In this document: piece after piece, positions 1 to 6,585 of the stretch
Layout: the number at the start of each line of letters is the position of its first letter
How positions within the stretch are numbered: the stretch's first letter is position 1
Source: DTKD01 sp050948905
Lineage (GTDB): Bacteria > Armatimonadota > UBA5829
Assembly (NCBI GenBank): GCA_050948905.1
Contig: JBMNES010000001.1
Span: forward strand, 2,108,001 to 2,172,000
Direction: 5' to 3'
Length of the DNA stretch: 64,000 nucleotides
The notes under the pieces: generated by a model
Told to the model about the DNA's origin: nothing
Seen by the model: only the letters and a program-made list of their open reading frames with translations
Databases searched by the model: none
Translations under genes and position numbers: made by a program

Positions 1-214
1 AGTTTGAATATACCTGCAGCAAGTCGTATCTCGCCCGGCGCATAGCTTCTCTTTCACGCATAGTTCGCTTGCGAGTATTGGCAGCCAGCGTTTTAAGCTG
101 ATCCTTGCTGTCAGCAGATAGATTCAGCGAACCTTCGCTCCAGACCGGTGAAGATACTCCCGCCATTACAAGTGCGACAAACAATATTGTAATATACCGA
201 ACAGACAGTTTCAT
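1..214 (-). CDS. Partial exported protein, Spy/CpxP-like
   Basis: This gene runs off the left edge, so only the first 71 codons are visible. They begin with a signal peptide (basic start, hydrophobic core, cleavage near residue 26 after a WSEG-type sequence), followed by a charged, helix-forming stretch rich in Lys, Arg, Glu and Leu. It starts 10 bases after the anti-sigma stop, so it is probably the third gene of the sigma/anti-sigma operon. That position and the basic amphipathic helix recall the periplasmic Spy/CpxP/heavy-metal-sensor proteins often found there. The family call is inference from short sequence and context. Confidence 0.7.
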   Translation of the reverse strand, partial: MKLSVRYITILFVALVMAGVSSPVWSEGSLNLSADSKDQLKTLAANTRKRTMREREAMRRARYDLLQVYSN

Positions 215-224
215 ATAATTTATT

Positions 225-671
225 CTACATCTTATCTATCGAGTCGATGACTGCATCAGTGTGCCCTCCCAGCGGGTCATCGGAGTATACAGCCACCACT
301 ACTTTCTGTTCTGGCTGCGCAGGCGTCTGGGGAGGTGTTGCCGCAAGGTTATACAGCCCAATCGCCGCCAGCACGGCCGCCGCTGATGCAGCAGCCATCT
401 TTTTTCGCAAACCAGTAGACAACAACCCGCGCAATCGCGATAAAGGCAGCGCGCTGCGTCGAGTGCGGGACCGGACTAATGCCCATACGTCGTTGCGCGG
501 CTGCTCCTCCGGTATGCCGGATAGCCGGGCGAACAGCGCCACTTCCTCCTGAAGCACCCTCTCACATTCAGGGCATTTCCGAAGATGGGCTTTTATTATT
601 TCCTGTTCACGACCACTCAGCAGCTTTCTGCTGTAGTCCAGAAGATTCGGTTGTATCTGATTGCAGTTCAT
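225..671 (-). CDS. Anti-sigma factor with zinc-finger domain (zf-HC2 type)
   Basis: A 148-residue membrane protein expected to hold the adjacent ECF sigma factor inactive at the membrane. The N-terminus carries the ZAS-type zinc motif: Cys3, then His29-x3-Cys33-x2-Cys36. A linker with several Arg residues leads to one transmembrane helix at about residues 92-110 and a short outside tail. I chose the ATG at 671 because a GAGGGTGA-like ribosome site lies 8 bases upstream; a GTG at 680 is the alternative. Its start lies inside the end of the sigma gene (65-base overlap), consistent with translational coupling. Confidence 0.88.
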   Translation of the reverse strand: MNCNQIQPNLLDYSRKLLSGREQEIIKAHLRKCPECERVLQEEVALFARLSGIPEEQPRNDVWALVRSRTRRSALPLSRLRGLLSTGLRKKMAAASAAAVLAAIGLYNLAATPPQTPAQPEQKVVVAVYSDDPLGGHTDAVIDSIDKM

Positions 672-1272
672 TGCTGTCACCCTCTTCCAATGCAGCGTGC
701 AGTTTGCTCAATCGTTGCCGTGCTCTGAAAAGTCGGACTTTCAAATTATTGGGCGCCGTGCCCGTAATCTTCGCTATTTCGCTATAATCCAGTTCTTGAA
801 AATGATACAAACTGATAAGCAGCCTATCATTTTCTGAAAGACCTTTCATCGCACGAATAATCTGTTCTCGCTCCTCGTTTGCCATCAGCTTTGTTGATGG
901 GTCTCCCTTGTCGGCTGTGTCTCGCTGGCTGATTTCGAGTTCGTTTATCACGACATCCTCCATAGACACATCCCGGCGGGTTTTTCGCGAGCGCAGGAAA
1001 TCTTTGGCCGTATTTGAGGCTATTCTATATAGCCAGGTGGTAAACGACGAGTCTCCCTTAAAATTAGCAGCCGCGCGCCATACCTTTACAAAAACCTCAG
1101 CGAGCGCCTCCTCGGCATCCTCGTGATTGCTCAGCATTCGATACAGCAGGCTGTATACAGGCCGTTCGTGCCTGCGCAGCAGCACGCGCAGCGCATCCTG
1201 GTCCTGCCGCTTGCACAGTTCCAATAGCTCCTCGTTGCTCACCGAAAAATCATAGGCCTCGGCCTTTTTCAA
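607..1272 (-). CDS. ECF-type RNA polymerase sigma-70 factor
   Basis: A 221-residue alternative sigma factor with region 2 at about residues 25-95 (including the typical FTTWLYRIASNTAKD segment for -10 recognition) and region 4 at about 135-190 (helix-turn-helix LDYSEIAKITGTAPNNLKVRLFRAR). Sigma-70 regions 1 and 3 are absent, as expected for ECF sigmas. The start codon is TTG with a GGGG-containing leader. It heads a minus-strand operon with an anti-sigma factor and an exported helical protein, a usual envelope-stress arrangement. An ECF-like promoter lies just upstream, so it probably activates itself. Confidence 0.93.
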   Translation of the reverse strand: MKKAEAYDFSVSNEELLELCKRQDQDALRVLLRRHERPVYSLLYRMLSNHEDAEEALAEVFVKVWRAAANFKGDSSFTTWLYRIASNTAKDFLRSRKTRRDVSMEDVVINELEISQRDTADKGDPSTKLMANEEREQIIRAMKGLSENDRLLISLYHFQELDYSEIAKITGTAPNNLKVRLFRARQRLSKLHAALEEGDSNELQSDTTESSGLQQKAAEWS

Positions 1273-1304
1273 TTGCCAACCCCTGTGTATATTTCAATAG
1301 TATA

Positions 1305-1329
1305 GACGAATACCCCGTATTGTAGTTTC
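1305..1329 (-). promoter_or_regulatory. ECF-type promoter of the sigma operon
   Basis: On the minus strand a GAAAC element (1325-1329) is followed by exactly 16 bases and then CGTC (1305-1308). This matches the GGAAC-N16-CGTC pattern of ECF sigma promoters. The second ECF operon in this window has the same elements with the same spacing. It lies about 33 bases upstream of the sigma start codon, so autoregulation is likely. Confidence 0.6.
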
Positions 1330-1396
1330 ATATTTCGGTCTACGAAAGACGGCGCTGATAAGTGGCTACCTCCGATCATAACCTCCTGGGTACCCC

Positions 1397-1429
1397 AAAA
1401 GCAGATTTCTCACTGCGTTCGAAATGACG
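1397..1429 (-). repeat. Dispersed 33-base TTTCGA-type repeat, copy 1
   Basis: This 33-base segment is the inverted counterpart of 25390-25422 with three mismatches. Its core on the minus strand reads GTCATTTCGAACGCAGTGAG followed by AAATCTGCTTTT. It lies in the 376-base gene-free spacer between the ECF operon and the ASCH gene. Related intergenic sequences are known from many unrelated bacterial genomes. It has no coding content. Confidence 0.7.
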
Positions 1430-1459
1430 GTACTTCAGATAGCAACTCAAAGGCTAGAT

Positions 1460-1515
1460 AGGTGGCAATCTCCGAATTGCCACCTCAAAACCACATCGGC
1501 GATCTCCGAATCGCC
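1460..1515. repeat. Two dispersed palindromes with CTCCGA loop
   Basis: Two hairpin-forming units lie back to back. Unit one (1460-1485) has 10-base perfect arms (AGGTGGCAAT and its complement) around a CTCCGA loop. Unit two (1498-1515) has 6-base arms (GGCGAT/ATCGCC) around the same loop. Degenerate relatives flank them near 1361-1380 and 1523-1536. Further members occur at 16743-16758 and, as a tandem array, at 25171-25360. Apart from these elements and the promoters at either end, I see nothing else in the 1273-1648 spacer. Confidence 0.65.
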
Positions 1516-1593
1516 TATACACGTCATCTCTGAATGCCATCTCCTTCCATCTTCCTGGCATCATGCGCAAAGCCGCAGAATCACCTCAATTTC

Positions 1594-1622
1594 TTGACAG
1601 TCGGCCAATTGAAGCTTATAAT
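1594..1622 (+). promoter_or_regulatory. Consensus sigma-70 promoter of the ASCH gene
   Basis: TTGACA (1594-1599) and TATAAT (1617-1622) are separated by 17 bases, a perfect consensus housekeeping promoter. The expected transcript start is about 20 bases before the ASCH-domain gene at 1649, whose ribosome site (AGGAG) lies in the short leader. Confidence 0.85.
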
Positions 1623-1648
1623 GCTGCATCGACAAACAGGAGCGAGAG

Positions 1649-2041
1649 ATGCTGTTTGCATTGAATTTCTATCCGGAGTTATATGCCGACGCTCTGATGC
1701 GCGGCAGAAAAAGCGCCACCATCAGGCTTGGCGACAAATCCGAAAAATATCAATCAGGCCAGATCGTCTGGATTACTGTAGGCCGCAAATATCAAGTTCG
1801 GCAAAGGCTGTTTTCTGCGGTTATCGACGATGTCGTGGTCAAACCGGTCGGCGAACTCAGCAATCGCGAAGTCGAGAAAGAAAATCTCGAATTTCGCAGC
1901 CCTGAAGACGTGATGACCCTTCTTTCCAGGATATACGACCGCGTCGTAACACCCCTGGATCATGTTACCATTATATCATTCTCACCTGTCCGCGAAGACG
2001 GCAAGGACGGCCTGGAAGAAATATTCGAACGATGGGTATAA
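1649..2041 (+). CDS. ASCH-domain (PUA-like fold) protein
   Basis: A 130-residue single-domain protein. It shows the ASCH signature: a basic GRKSATIRLGD segment near residues 19-29, followed by the Y-x2-G turn and a beta-rich body. ASCH domains have a PUA-like fold and are generally thought to bind RNA; some act as nucleoside or RNA-modification enzymes, and I cannot assign a specific reaction here. It follows a perfect consensus promoter and an AGGAG ribosome site, stands alone between the ECF operon and the tRNA cluster, and is followed by a promoter and a terminator. Confidence 0.82.
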   Translation: MLFALNFYPELYADALMRGRKSATIRLGDKSEKYQSGQIVWITVGRKYQVRQRLFSAVIDDVVVKPVGELSNREVEKENLEFRSPEDVMTLLSRIYDRVVTPLDHVTIISFSPVREDGKDGLEEIFERWV

Positions 2042-2055
2042 ATTGCCGGGATTTG

Positions 2056-2085
2056 TTGACATGATGCCCGATTGAATGGTATATT
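2056..2085 (+). promoter_or_regulatory. Sigma-70 promoter P1 upstream of tRNA cluster
   Basis: TTGACA (2056-2061) and TATATT (2080-2085) are 18 bases apart, and the -10 is extended (TGGTATATT). The predicted start is near 2092, only about 13 bases before a strong terminator hairpin. A transcript from here would be only about 40 bases unless read through. Confidence 0.7.
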
Positions 2086-2104
2086 ATCTACGGCAATCCT
2101 GATG

Positions 2105-2134
2105 AACGGGTGCGCAAAATTGGCGCCCGTTTTT
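2105..2134 (+). terminator. Intrinsic terminator between tandem promoters
   Basis: A GC-rich hairpin (AACGGGTGCGC, 2105-2115, pairing with GCGCCCGTT, 2123-2131, with one bulged T) is followed by a run of T. It lies downstream of the ASCH gene and of promoter P1 and just before promoter P2. It may end the ASCH transcript, attenuate P1, or both. Confidence 0.8.
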
Positions 2135-2137
2135 CTA

Positions 2138-2167
2138 TTGACAGGGTGAGCTTTGTTCTGGTATACT
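2138..2167 (+). promoter_or_regulatory. Sigma-70 promoter P2 of the tRNA-galU operon
   Basis: TTGACA (2138-2143) and TATACT (2162-2167) are 18 bases apart, with an extended -10 (TGGTATACT). The predicted start lies about 35 bases before tRNA-Val. tRNA-Pro at 59738 has a closely similar promoter (TTGACG-N18-TATACT). Confidence 0.82.
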
Positions 2168-2210
2168 CTACCCTGCTTGGGGAGCCGGGCGAAAGGGTAA
2201 AAGGCTTTCT

Positions 2211-2286
2211 GGGCGAATAGCTCAGTTGGGAGAGCGCTTCCCTTACAAGGAAGATGTCGGGGGTTCAAGTCCCTCTTCGCCCACCA
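2211..2286 (+). tRNA. tRNA-Val (anticodon TAC)
   Basis: A full cloverleaf with a 7-bp acceptor stem (GGGCGAA with TTCGCCC), a D arm starting GCTC, anticodon stem CTTCC/GGAAG with loop CTTACAA giving anticodon TAC, and a T arm with TTCAAGT. Discriminator A and an encoded CCA end follow. It is the first of four tRNAs in a row. Confidence 0.95.
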
Positions 2287-2303
2287 GATGTGGTTTTGGT
2301 TAT

Positions 2304-2380
2304 GGGGGTGTAGCTCAGTCGGTTAGAGCGCCTGCCTGTCACGTAGGAGGCCGCGAGTTCGAGTCTCGTCATCCCCGCCA
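2304..2380 (+). tRNA. tRNA-Asp (anticodon GTC)
   Basis: Acceptor GGGGGTG pairs with CATCCCC (one G-T pair). The anticodon stem CCTGC/GTAGG holds loop CTGTCAC with anticodon GTC. The T loop TTCGAGT, discriminator G and encoded CCA are present. It lies 17 bases after tRNA-Val on the same strand. Confidence 0.95.
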
Positions 2381-2383
2381 AGT

Positions 2384-2412
2384 CAGAAGCTGGAGAAACC
2401 CTCCAGCTTCTG
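2384..2412 (+). other. 12-bp perfect hairpin inside the tRNA transcript
   Basis: Between tRNA-Asp and tRNA-Phe a perfect 12-bp stem (2384-2395 with 2401-2412, arm CAGAAGCTGGAG) encloses a 5-base loop. There is no T-run after it, so it is more likely an RNA processing or stabilising element than a terminator. Confidence 0.7.
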
Positions 2413-2420
2413 AGAACCGT

Positions 2421-2496
<76 letters not shown>

Positions 2497-2503
2497 CCTT
2501 TGA

Positions 2504-2579
2504 GCCGATGTAGCTCAGTTGGCAGAGCAGGGCTTTCGTAAAGCTCAGGTCAAGGGTTCGAGTCCCCTCATCGGCTCCA
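2504..2579 (+). tRNA. tRNA-Thr (anticodon CGT)
   Basis: Acceptor GCCGATG pairs with CATCGGC. Anticodon stem GGGCT/AGCTC with loop TTCGTAA gives anticodon CGT. T loop TTCGAGT, discriminator T and encoded CCA follow. It begins 8 bases after tRNA-Phe, and galU starts only 31 bases after its end. Confidence 0.94.
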
Positions 2580-2609
2580 GCCTTCCTCATACTGCAATCA
2601 GGAGCATCA

Positions 2610-3407
2610 ATGCCTACACCGAACAACAAATCTCACATCACAAAGGCCGTCATCCCGGCTGCCGGCAAGGGCACAAGGCTCCTACCGCTCACAAAGGCAG
2701 TCCCTAAAGAACTTATTCCGCTCGGCAACAAACCTGTGCTCGAACACATCGTCGAAGAAGTCATCCAGGCGGGTATAACTCAGGTTTTGTTCGTTATCTC
2801 CGAACAAAAAACCGCCATCCGCACACACTTCGGCGACGGTTTTGGCGGAATAAGATTCGAATACGAATATCAAAAAGAACAAAAGGGCCTTGCCGATGCC
2901 ATCTCCTATGCACAACATTTCGCCGCAGGGGATCCCTTCGCAGTGGTGCTTGGAGATTCGATTATCGACACAGACGCCGATGTGCTGCCATTTCGCAGGG
3001 TGCTTGATACATTCGAACAAACTGACGCAGCCGGGGTAATAGTGGTGCAGAAAACTCCACTGTTAGAAGTCTCCCGATACGGCATTGTAAAGCCCAAAAA
3101 CAGCATCGCGCCCAGCTTCCAGATAGACGGACTTGTGGAAAAACCTGCTCCTGAGCAGGCTCCCAGCCAATATGCCATCGCCGGAAGATACGCGTTCGAA
3201 TCATCTATATTCGACTACATCAAACGCACCGAACCCGGCGCAAACGGTGAACTGCAAATCACGGACTCCATAGCCCTGATGATTGAGGACGGCAAAGACG
3301 TATGGTGTGTGGCACTTGACGACAACGAGGTTCGCAGGGATATCGGCACATTCGAGAGCTACTACGAAGCTTTGTTGATCGAAATTAACAAACACAATCA
3401 CAAGTAA
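2610..3407 (+). CDS. galU: UTP-glucose-1-phosphate uridylyltransferase
   Basis: A 265-residue cytoplasmic nucleotidyltransferase that makes UDP-glucose from UTP and glucose 1-phosphate, feeding envelope and exopolysaccharide synthesis. The nucleotide-binding signature (AAGKGTRLLPLTKAVPKE, residues 17-34) is intact. The GDSI metal/nucleotide segment (115-118) and the sugar-binding VEKP (176-179) are also present. It is somewhat shorter than the usual 290-300 residues because of a brief C-terminus. Its AGGAG ribosome site lies in the 30 bases after tRNA-Thr, with no terminator or promoter between, so it seems to be read on the tRNA transcript. Confidence 0.94.
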   Translation: MPTPNNKSHITKAVIPAAGKGTRLLPLTKAVPKELIPLGNKPVLEHIVEEVIQAGITQVLFVISEQKTAIRTHFGDGFGGIRFEYEYQKEQKGLADAISYAQHFAAGDPFAVVLGDSIIDTDADVLPFRRVLDTFEQTDAAGVIVVQKTPLLEVSRYGIVKPKNSIAPSFQIDGLVEKPAPEQAPSQYAIAGRYAFESSIFDYIKRTEPGANGELQITDSIALMIEDGKDVWCVALDDNEVRRDIGTFESYYEALLIEINKHNHK

Positions 3408-3548
3408 ATGCGGCCGATACCACGAGCGCCTGCCTGCTCATAACGCCTCATCAATCAATATTGACCCCATAAACCGGTATTTCTGTCATGGACAGGGGCA
3501 CCTCTTGTGCAACAGTGTTTTATACCTGCAGCAAGCGAGGGAACCGCC

Positions 3549-4445
3549 ATGCAAAACAGATTGCTCATCGCTTCAATTTTAGCATTCATAGTTCCCGTTT
3601 CAACGTCGGCGTCCAGCGTCGTCTACGAGCAAATCTCCAGTGGCAAAGTGCACGGACATTTGGTCACTGTCAACCTCGCCGATCCCCAGACGCGTGTCTC
3701 TGTGGCGATCGCGCAGGGGGGCTTGGGCAAGAACGAATCGTTCAAGTCTATGGTCAGTCGCACCCGCCCAACTGCTGCGATCACAGGCACTTTTTTCGAC
3801 ACCAAAAGCCTCCTGCCCACCGGAGATATCGCAGTTTACGGCAAAATTATCCACAGCGGCTGCATAGGCTCCGCTTTGTGTATCGATTCTAACAATAAGG
3901 CATCCATAGTATCTTTGGCCAATGGTCGGAAGAGTGCGTGGGAAGGTTATGAGACTGTAATGTGCTGCGGCCCGGCTCTTGTCACCAAAGGGAAATCGAC
4001 GGTTCGGCTCCGTCAGGAGGGTTTCGGCAATTCACTCTATGCCCCTGCAGCGCGGACGGCTGTAGGTATCAACGGCGCGGGAAAGCTGCTGTTAGTGGCG
4101 GTCAGTTCCAAAATCAGGCTGCACAAAATGGCTGAATTGATGGTCAAGTGCGGCGCGGTGGATGCTCTTACGCTGGATGGCGGCTCTTCGACAGGGTTCT
4201 ACGGCGGTGGAAGTTACCGGGCTAATCCTACACGCAAGTTAACAAATTTGCTCGTGGTATACTCTGATTCCAATGACTATAACAACGCAAAAACAGCCCT
4301 GGTGCCTGCTTCGGTGTTGGCAAAGGCTGAGAAGAAGCCCGTGCAAACCGTACAAAAAATCCAGACCGCATCTGTGCCTGTGATGATTTCCACGGTCGAT
4401 TCCATTGGCCCGGTGCAGAACACAGACAGCAATGGCAAACTTTAA
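3549..4445 (+). CDS. Secreted phosphodiester glycosidase family protein (NAGPA-like)
   Basis: A 298-residue exported protein of the family named after N-acetylglucosamine-1-phosphodiester alpha-N-acetylglucosaminidase, which in bacteria is often linked to exopolysaccharide or teichoic-acid turnover. Residues 1-22 form a signal peptide. Family motifs follow: AITGTFF (77-83), PAARTAVGI (166-174) and LDGGSSTGF (209-217). About 50 residues after the domain form a low-complexity tail. I chose the ATG at 3549 over one at 3507 because it directly begins the signal peptide and follows a GCGAGGG ribosome site. A shorter paralog lies at 46963. The substrate is unknown. Confidence 0.85.
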   Translation: MQNRLLIASILAFIVPVSTSASSVVYEQISSGKVHGHLVTVNLADPQTRVSVAIAQGGLGKNESFKSMVSRTRPTAAITGTFFDTKSLLPTGDIAVYGKIIHSGCIGSALCIDSNNKASIVSLANGRKSAWEGYETVMCCGPALVTKGKSTVRLRQEGFGNSLYAPAARTAVGINGAGKLLLVAVSSKIRLHKMAELMVKCGAVDALTLDGGSSTGFYGGGSYRANPTRKLTNLLVVYSDSNDYNNAKTALVPASVLAKAEKKPVQTVQKIQTASVPVMISTVDSIGPVQNTDSNGKL

Positions 4446-4523
4446 ACGAAAAACCTGAGCACTAGCAGCAAACTTATACAATCGCGGCGGTTTATCGTGC
4501 GCGGAAATTGAGTGTTCAACATT

Positions 4524-4544
4524 TTATGCACAGCCTGTGCATAA
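4524..4544. promoter_or_regulatory. 21-bp perfect palindrome (operator-like; DnaA-box-like half sites)
   Basis: TTATGCACAG and its exact reverse complement flank a single central base. Each half matches the loose DnaA-box consensus TT(A/T)TNCACA, but the same form fits a dimeric repressor operator. It lies 61 bases upstream of a sigma-54 promoter in the 243-base gap before the response regulator-PilZ gene. Confidence 0.6.
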
Positions 4545-4604
4545 CCTTATAGTTGGACACATTGTATTTTTTCTGGCGATCAAGCCGCTGACGATGGCTC
4601 ATAA

Positions 4605-4620
4605 TGGCATGTTTTTTGCA
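4605..4620 (+). promoter_or_regulatory. Sigma-54 promoter of the response regulator-PilZ gene
   Basis: TGGCATG-N4-TTGCA with the invariant GG (4606-4607) and GC (4618-4619) exactly 10 bases apart. It differs from the consensus TGGCAC(G)-N4-TTGC(A/T) by one base. The start codon of the regulator gene lies about 70 bases downstream. Similar sites precede flgB and the flagellar operon protein gene. Confidence 0.72.
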
Positions 4621-4688
4621 CTATAAATATTGAGACGGTTGATCGGTCGATTTCGTCAACTGCTCCAGGAAGTCCGGAGGCTTCATAT

Positions 4689-5690
4689 ATGTCCACCAAG
4701 GGCAGCGTCCTTGTTGTCGACGACGAGGTTAATCTGTGTCGAATATTGGGGGCTAAACTAGCCAAGAGTGGCTACGACGTCACTTCTGTGCACGATGGTC
4801 TTCAGGCAGTAGAAAAGGTCCGCGAATCGCAGTACGATGTAGTTCTACTCGATCTCATTCTTCCTAAAATGGATGGCCTTACAGCGCTTGAGAAGATCCG
4901 CGGGCTGTCGTGCACTTTGCCCGTGATCGTGATGACAGCCTGTGAAAACGCAGAGGCTATGGAACAGGCCAGACATCACGGTGTGTTTGCCTACGTCAAC
5001 AAGCCTTTTGACCTCGATAGCCTGGTCGACCTTGTACAGTGCACCTCGAAAGGTCAGAACGCGCAGCCATCAGGCAGCCAAATGCCCGAATCCACCGTGT
5101 TGTTTGCCAAGGGACAGTGCGTGACAGTGGAAATACACGAGCCGGCCGGCACGCGCAGATACTGCTCTCATATTAGCGACAAAAATGAAGTCTCACTATC
5201 TGTTGCACCGCCTAAAGACGGCAATGGAGCCAGGGCGGTTGCTCCTCGAACGCCGATCAGGGTTGGGTTGGCGGCTGGCGGCGCTTACTACAGCTTCACT
5301 ACGAATGTCGTGTCTTCGGCGAGCGGAACCGAGCCTGCTCTTGTGCTCGATAAGCCCAGGGTGATCTATCGCACTCAGCGAAGAGCGCATCCACGAAAGA
5401 TGATAGAGTTGCCTATCAACTACGCACGAATCTCCGAGGACGAGACGGAGCTGGAATTTGAGGCCGGCAAAACTCGTGACCTGAGCCTGGGCGGGGCGTG
5501 TCTTGTCATCCCCGAACAGATGCTGCCTGGGGAGATACTCCACGTCGAGATTCGTCCGAAAGAACCTGCTGACACTGTCTCATTAATTGCAGAGGTTCTC
5601 CGCGCAAAGCAGGAAAATAATTCCGAGCATATAATAGGCTGCCGGTTCACTACAGCTCAGGAAAAGCTCAAGAAGATGCTTGAGAGCTGA
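4689..5690 (+). CDS. Response regulator with C-terminal PilZ (c-di-GMP) domain
   Basis: A 333-residue cytoplasmic protein joining a CheY-like receiver to a PilZ domain. The receiver has the acidic pair Asp11-Asp12, the phosphoacceptor Asp55, Thr83 and Lys105, so it should be phosphorylatable. A beta-rich linker (about 135-225), possibly YcgR-N-like, follows. The PilZ domain shows both c-di-GMP motifs, RxxxR (Arg232/Arg236) and DLSLGG (264-269). Such fusions join phosphorelay and c-di-GMP inputs, commonly to control motility or surface polysaccharide. No histidine kinase is adjacent. A sigma-54 promoter upstream suggests co-regulation with the flagellar genes. The start has a GGAGG ribosome site. 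Confidence 0.92.
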   Translation: MSTKGSVLVVDDEVNLCRILGAKLAKSGYDVTSVHDGLQAVEKVRESQYDVVLLDLILPKMDGLTALEKIRGLSCTLPVIVMTACENAEAMEQARHHGVFAYVNKPFDLDSLVDLVQCTSKGQNAQPSGSQMPESTVLFAKGQCVTVEIHEPAGTRRYCSHISDKNEVSLSVAPPKDGNGARAVAPRTPIRVGLAAGGAYYSFTTNVVSSASGTEPALVLDKPRVIYRTQRRAHPRKMIELPINYARISEDETELEFEAGKTRDLSLGGACLVIPEQMLPGEILHVEIRPKEPADTVSLIAEVLRAKQENNSEHIIGCRFTTAQEKLKKMLES

Positions 5691-5696
5691 TTGCCC

Positions 5697-6520
5697 TCAT
5701 CTGTTAGCATAACAATACACGCACCCGTGTCCGCAGGTCCCATACGCGCCTATATCCGTGCTCTCATAACATCCGCATTGCGTGCGGGTGCCTTTTAGCT
5801 TCTGCGGAATAATGCGATCTGGATACAAACGCTGGAGCAGTTCCCCATCCACGCAGTGTGCCTTGTATATCTGATTGGAGACAAGATAATCTCCACAGCA
5901 GGAGAACATCTCTATTCGGGCGTGAGCCGCAATTTCAGCCAGGCTATTCGCCAGTTCCAGTTTTTGTTCTACGGGCGGGTCGATACATTCTATTCCTGTG
6001 CTCTGTTTTTAGCTGCCCGACCCGACGCACCACTTTGCCATAAAAACGTCGGAAAGCTGAAATAGCACCGCGACGTGTATCCCTGTAACTGCGCAGCCAG
6101 CTCGCCGAAGCGGTTCAGATGATAATCCGCTGGGGTTATCGAAGAAATCAACACCGGATCATATCTCCACAAAACAGCCTCGGCGCCATACTGATCAGCA
6201 AGTTCCTTTGCTGTGGATAACGCTATCTCTACTTCAGGAACCCGTGGCTCAAAGGCTTCCGGCAACCCGGTGATAGTGAAGTGAAATAAGAATCGATAAC
6301 CGCGCCGATACAGTTCGCCGAGATGCGGAATCATCGGGCGGTAGTCTCGGCTCCAGAAGACCATCGCCGCTACGTCCTCTGGCAGAAGCGAGGTCTCGAT
6401 TTGTTGACCGCCGAATGGATTGCGCCACCGCACAGACCCTTCATCTATGCGCTGCATAAACCAATCCGCATGAAAGGCAGGGATGTCCGTTCTTCGGCTC
6501 GCCGAGATAATTCTCATCAA
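5697..6520 (-). pseudogene. DUF1848 family protein, broken by two apparent single-base insertions
   Basis: The N-terminal reading frame (5990-6520) begins with the family hallmark ISASRRTDIPAF. The C-terminal frame (5697-5909) ends with KGTRTQCGCYESTDIGAY and a CGHGCVYCYAN motif typical of DUF1848. Between them the frame shifts twice in the same direction, at five-base homopolymers 6042-6046 and 6006-6010. Removing one base from each joins everything into one protein of about 274 residues with sensible family sequence (FYGKVVRRVGQL). DUF1848 proteins carry radical-SAM-like cysteine motifs; their reaction is not established. This is either an assembly error or a recent pseudogene. Confidence 0.82.
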
Positions 6521-6585
6521 CTTATATCCTGTCGAATTATATACTGCGTCTCAAATCCGCGGGTTCCTGATGTGGGTAAGCTATA

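Noticed and set aside
4524..4544. Replication origin, because of the DnaA-box-like palindrome
   Set aside because: There is only one pair of sites, no AT-rich unwinding region of note and no dnaA, dnaN or gidA-type genes nearby.
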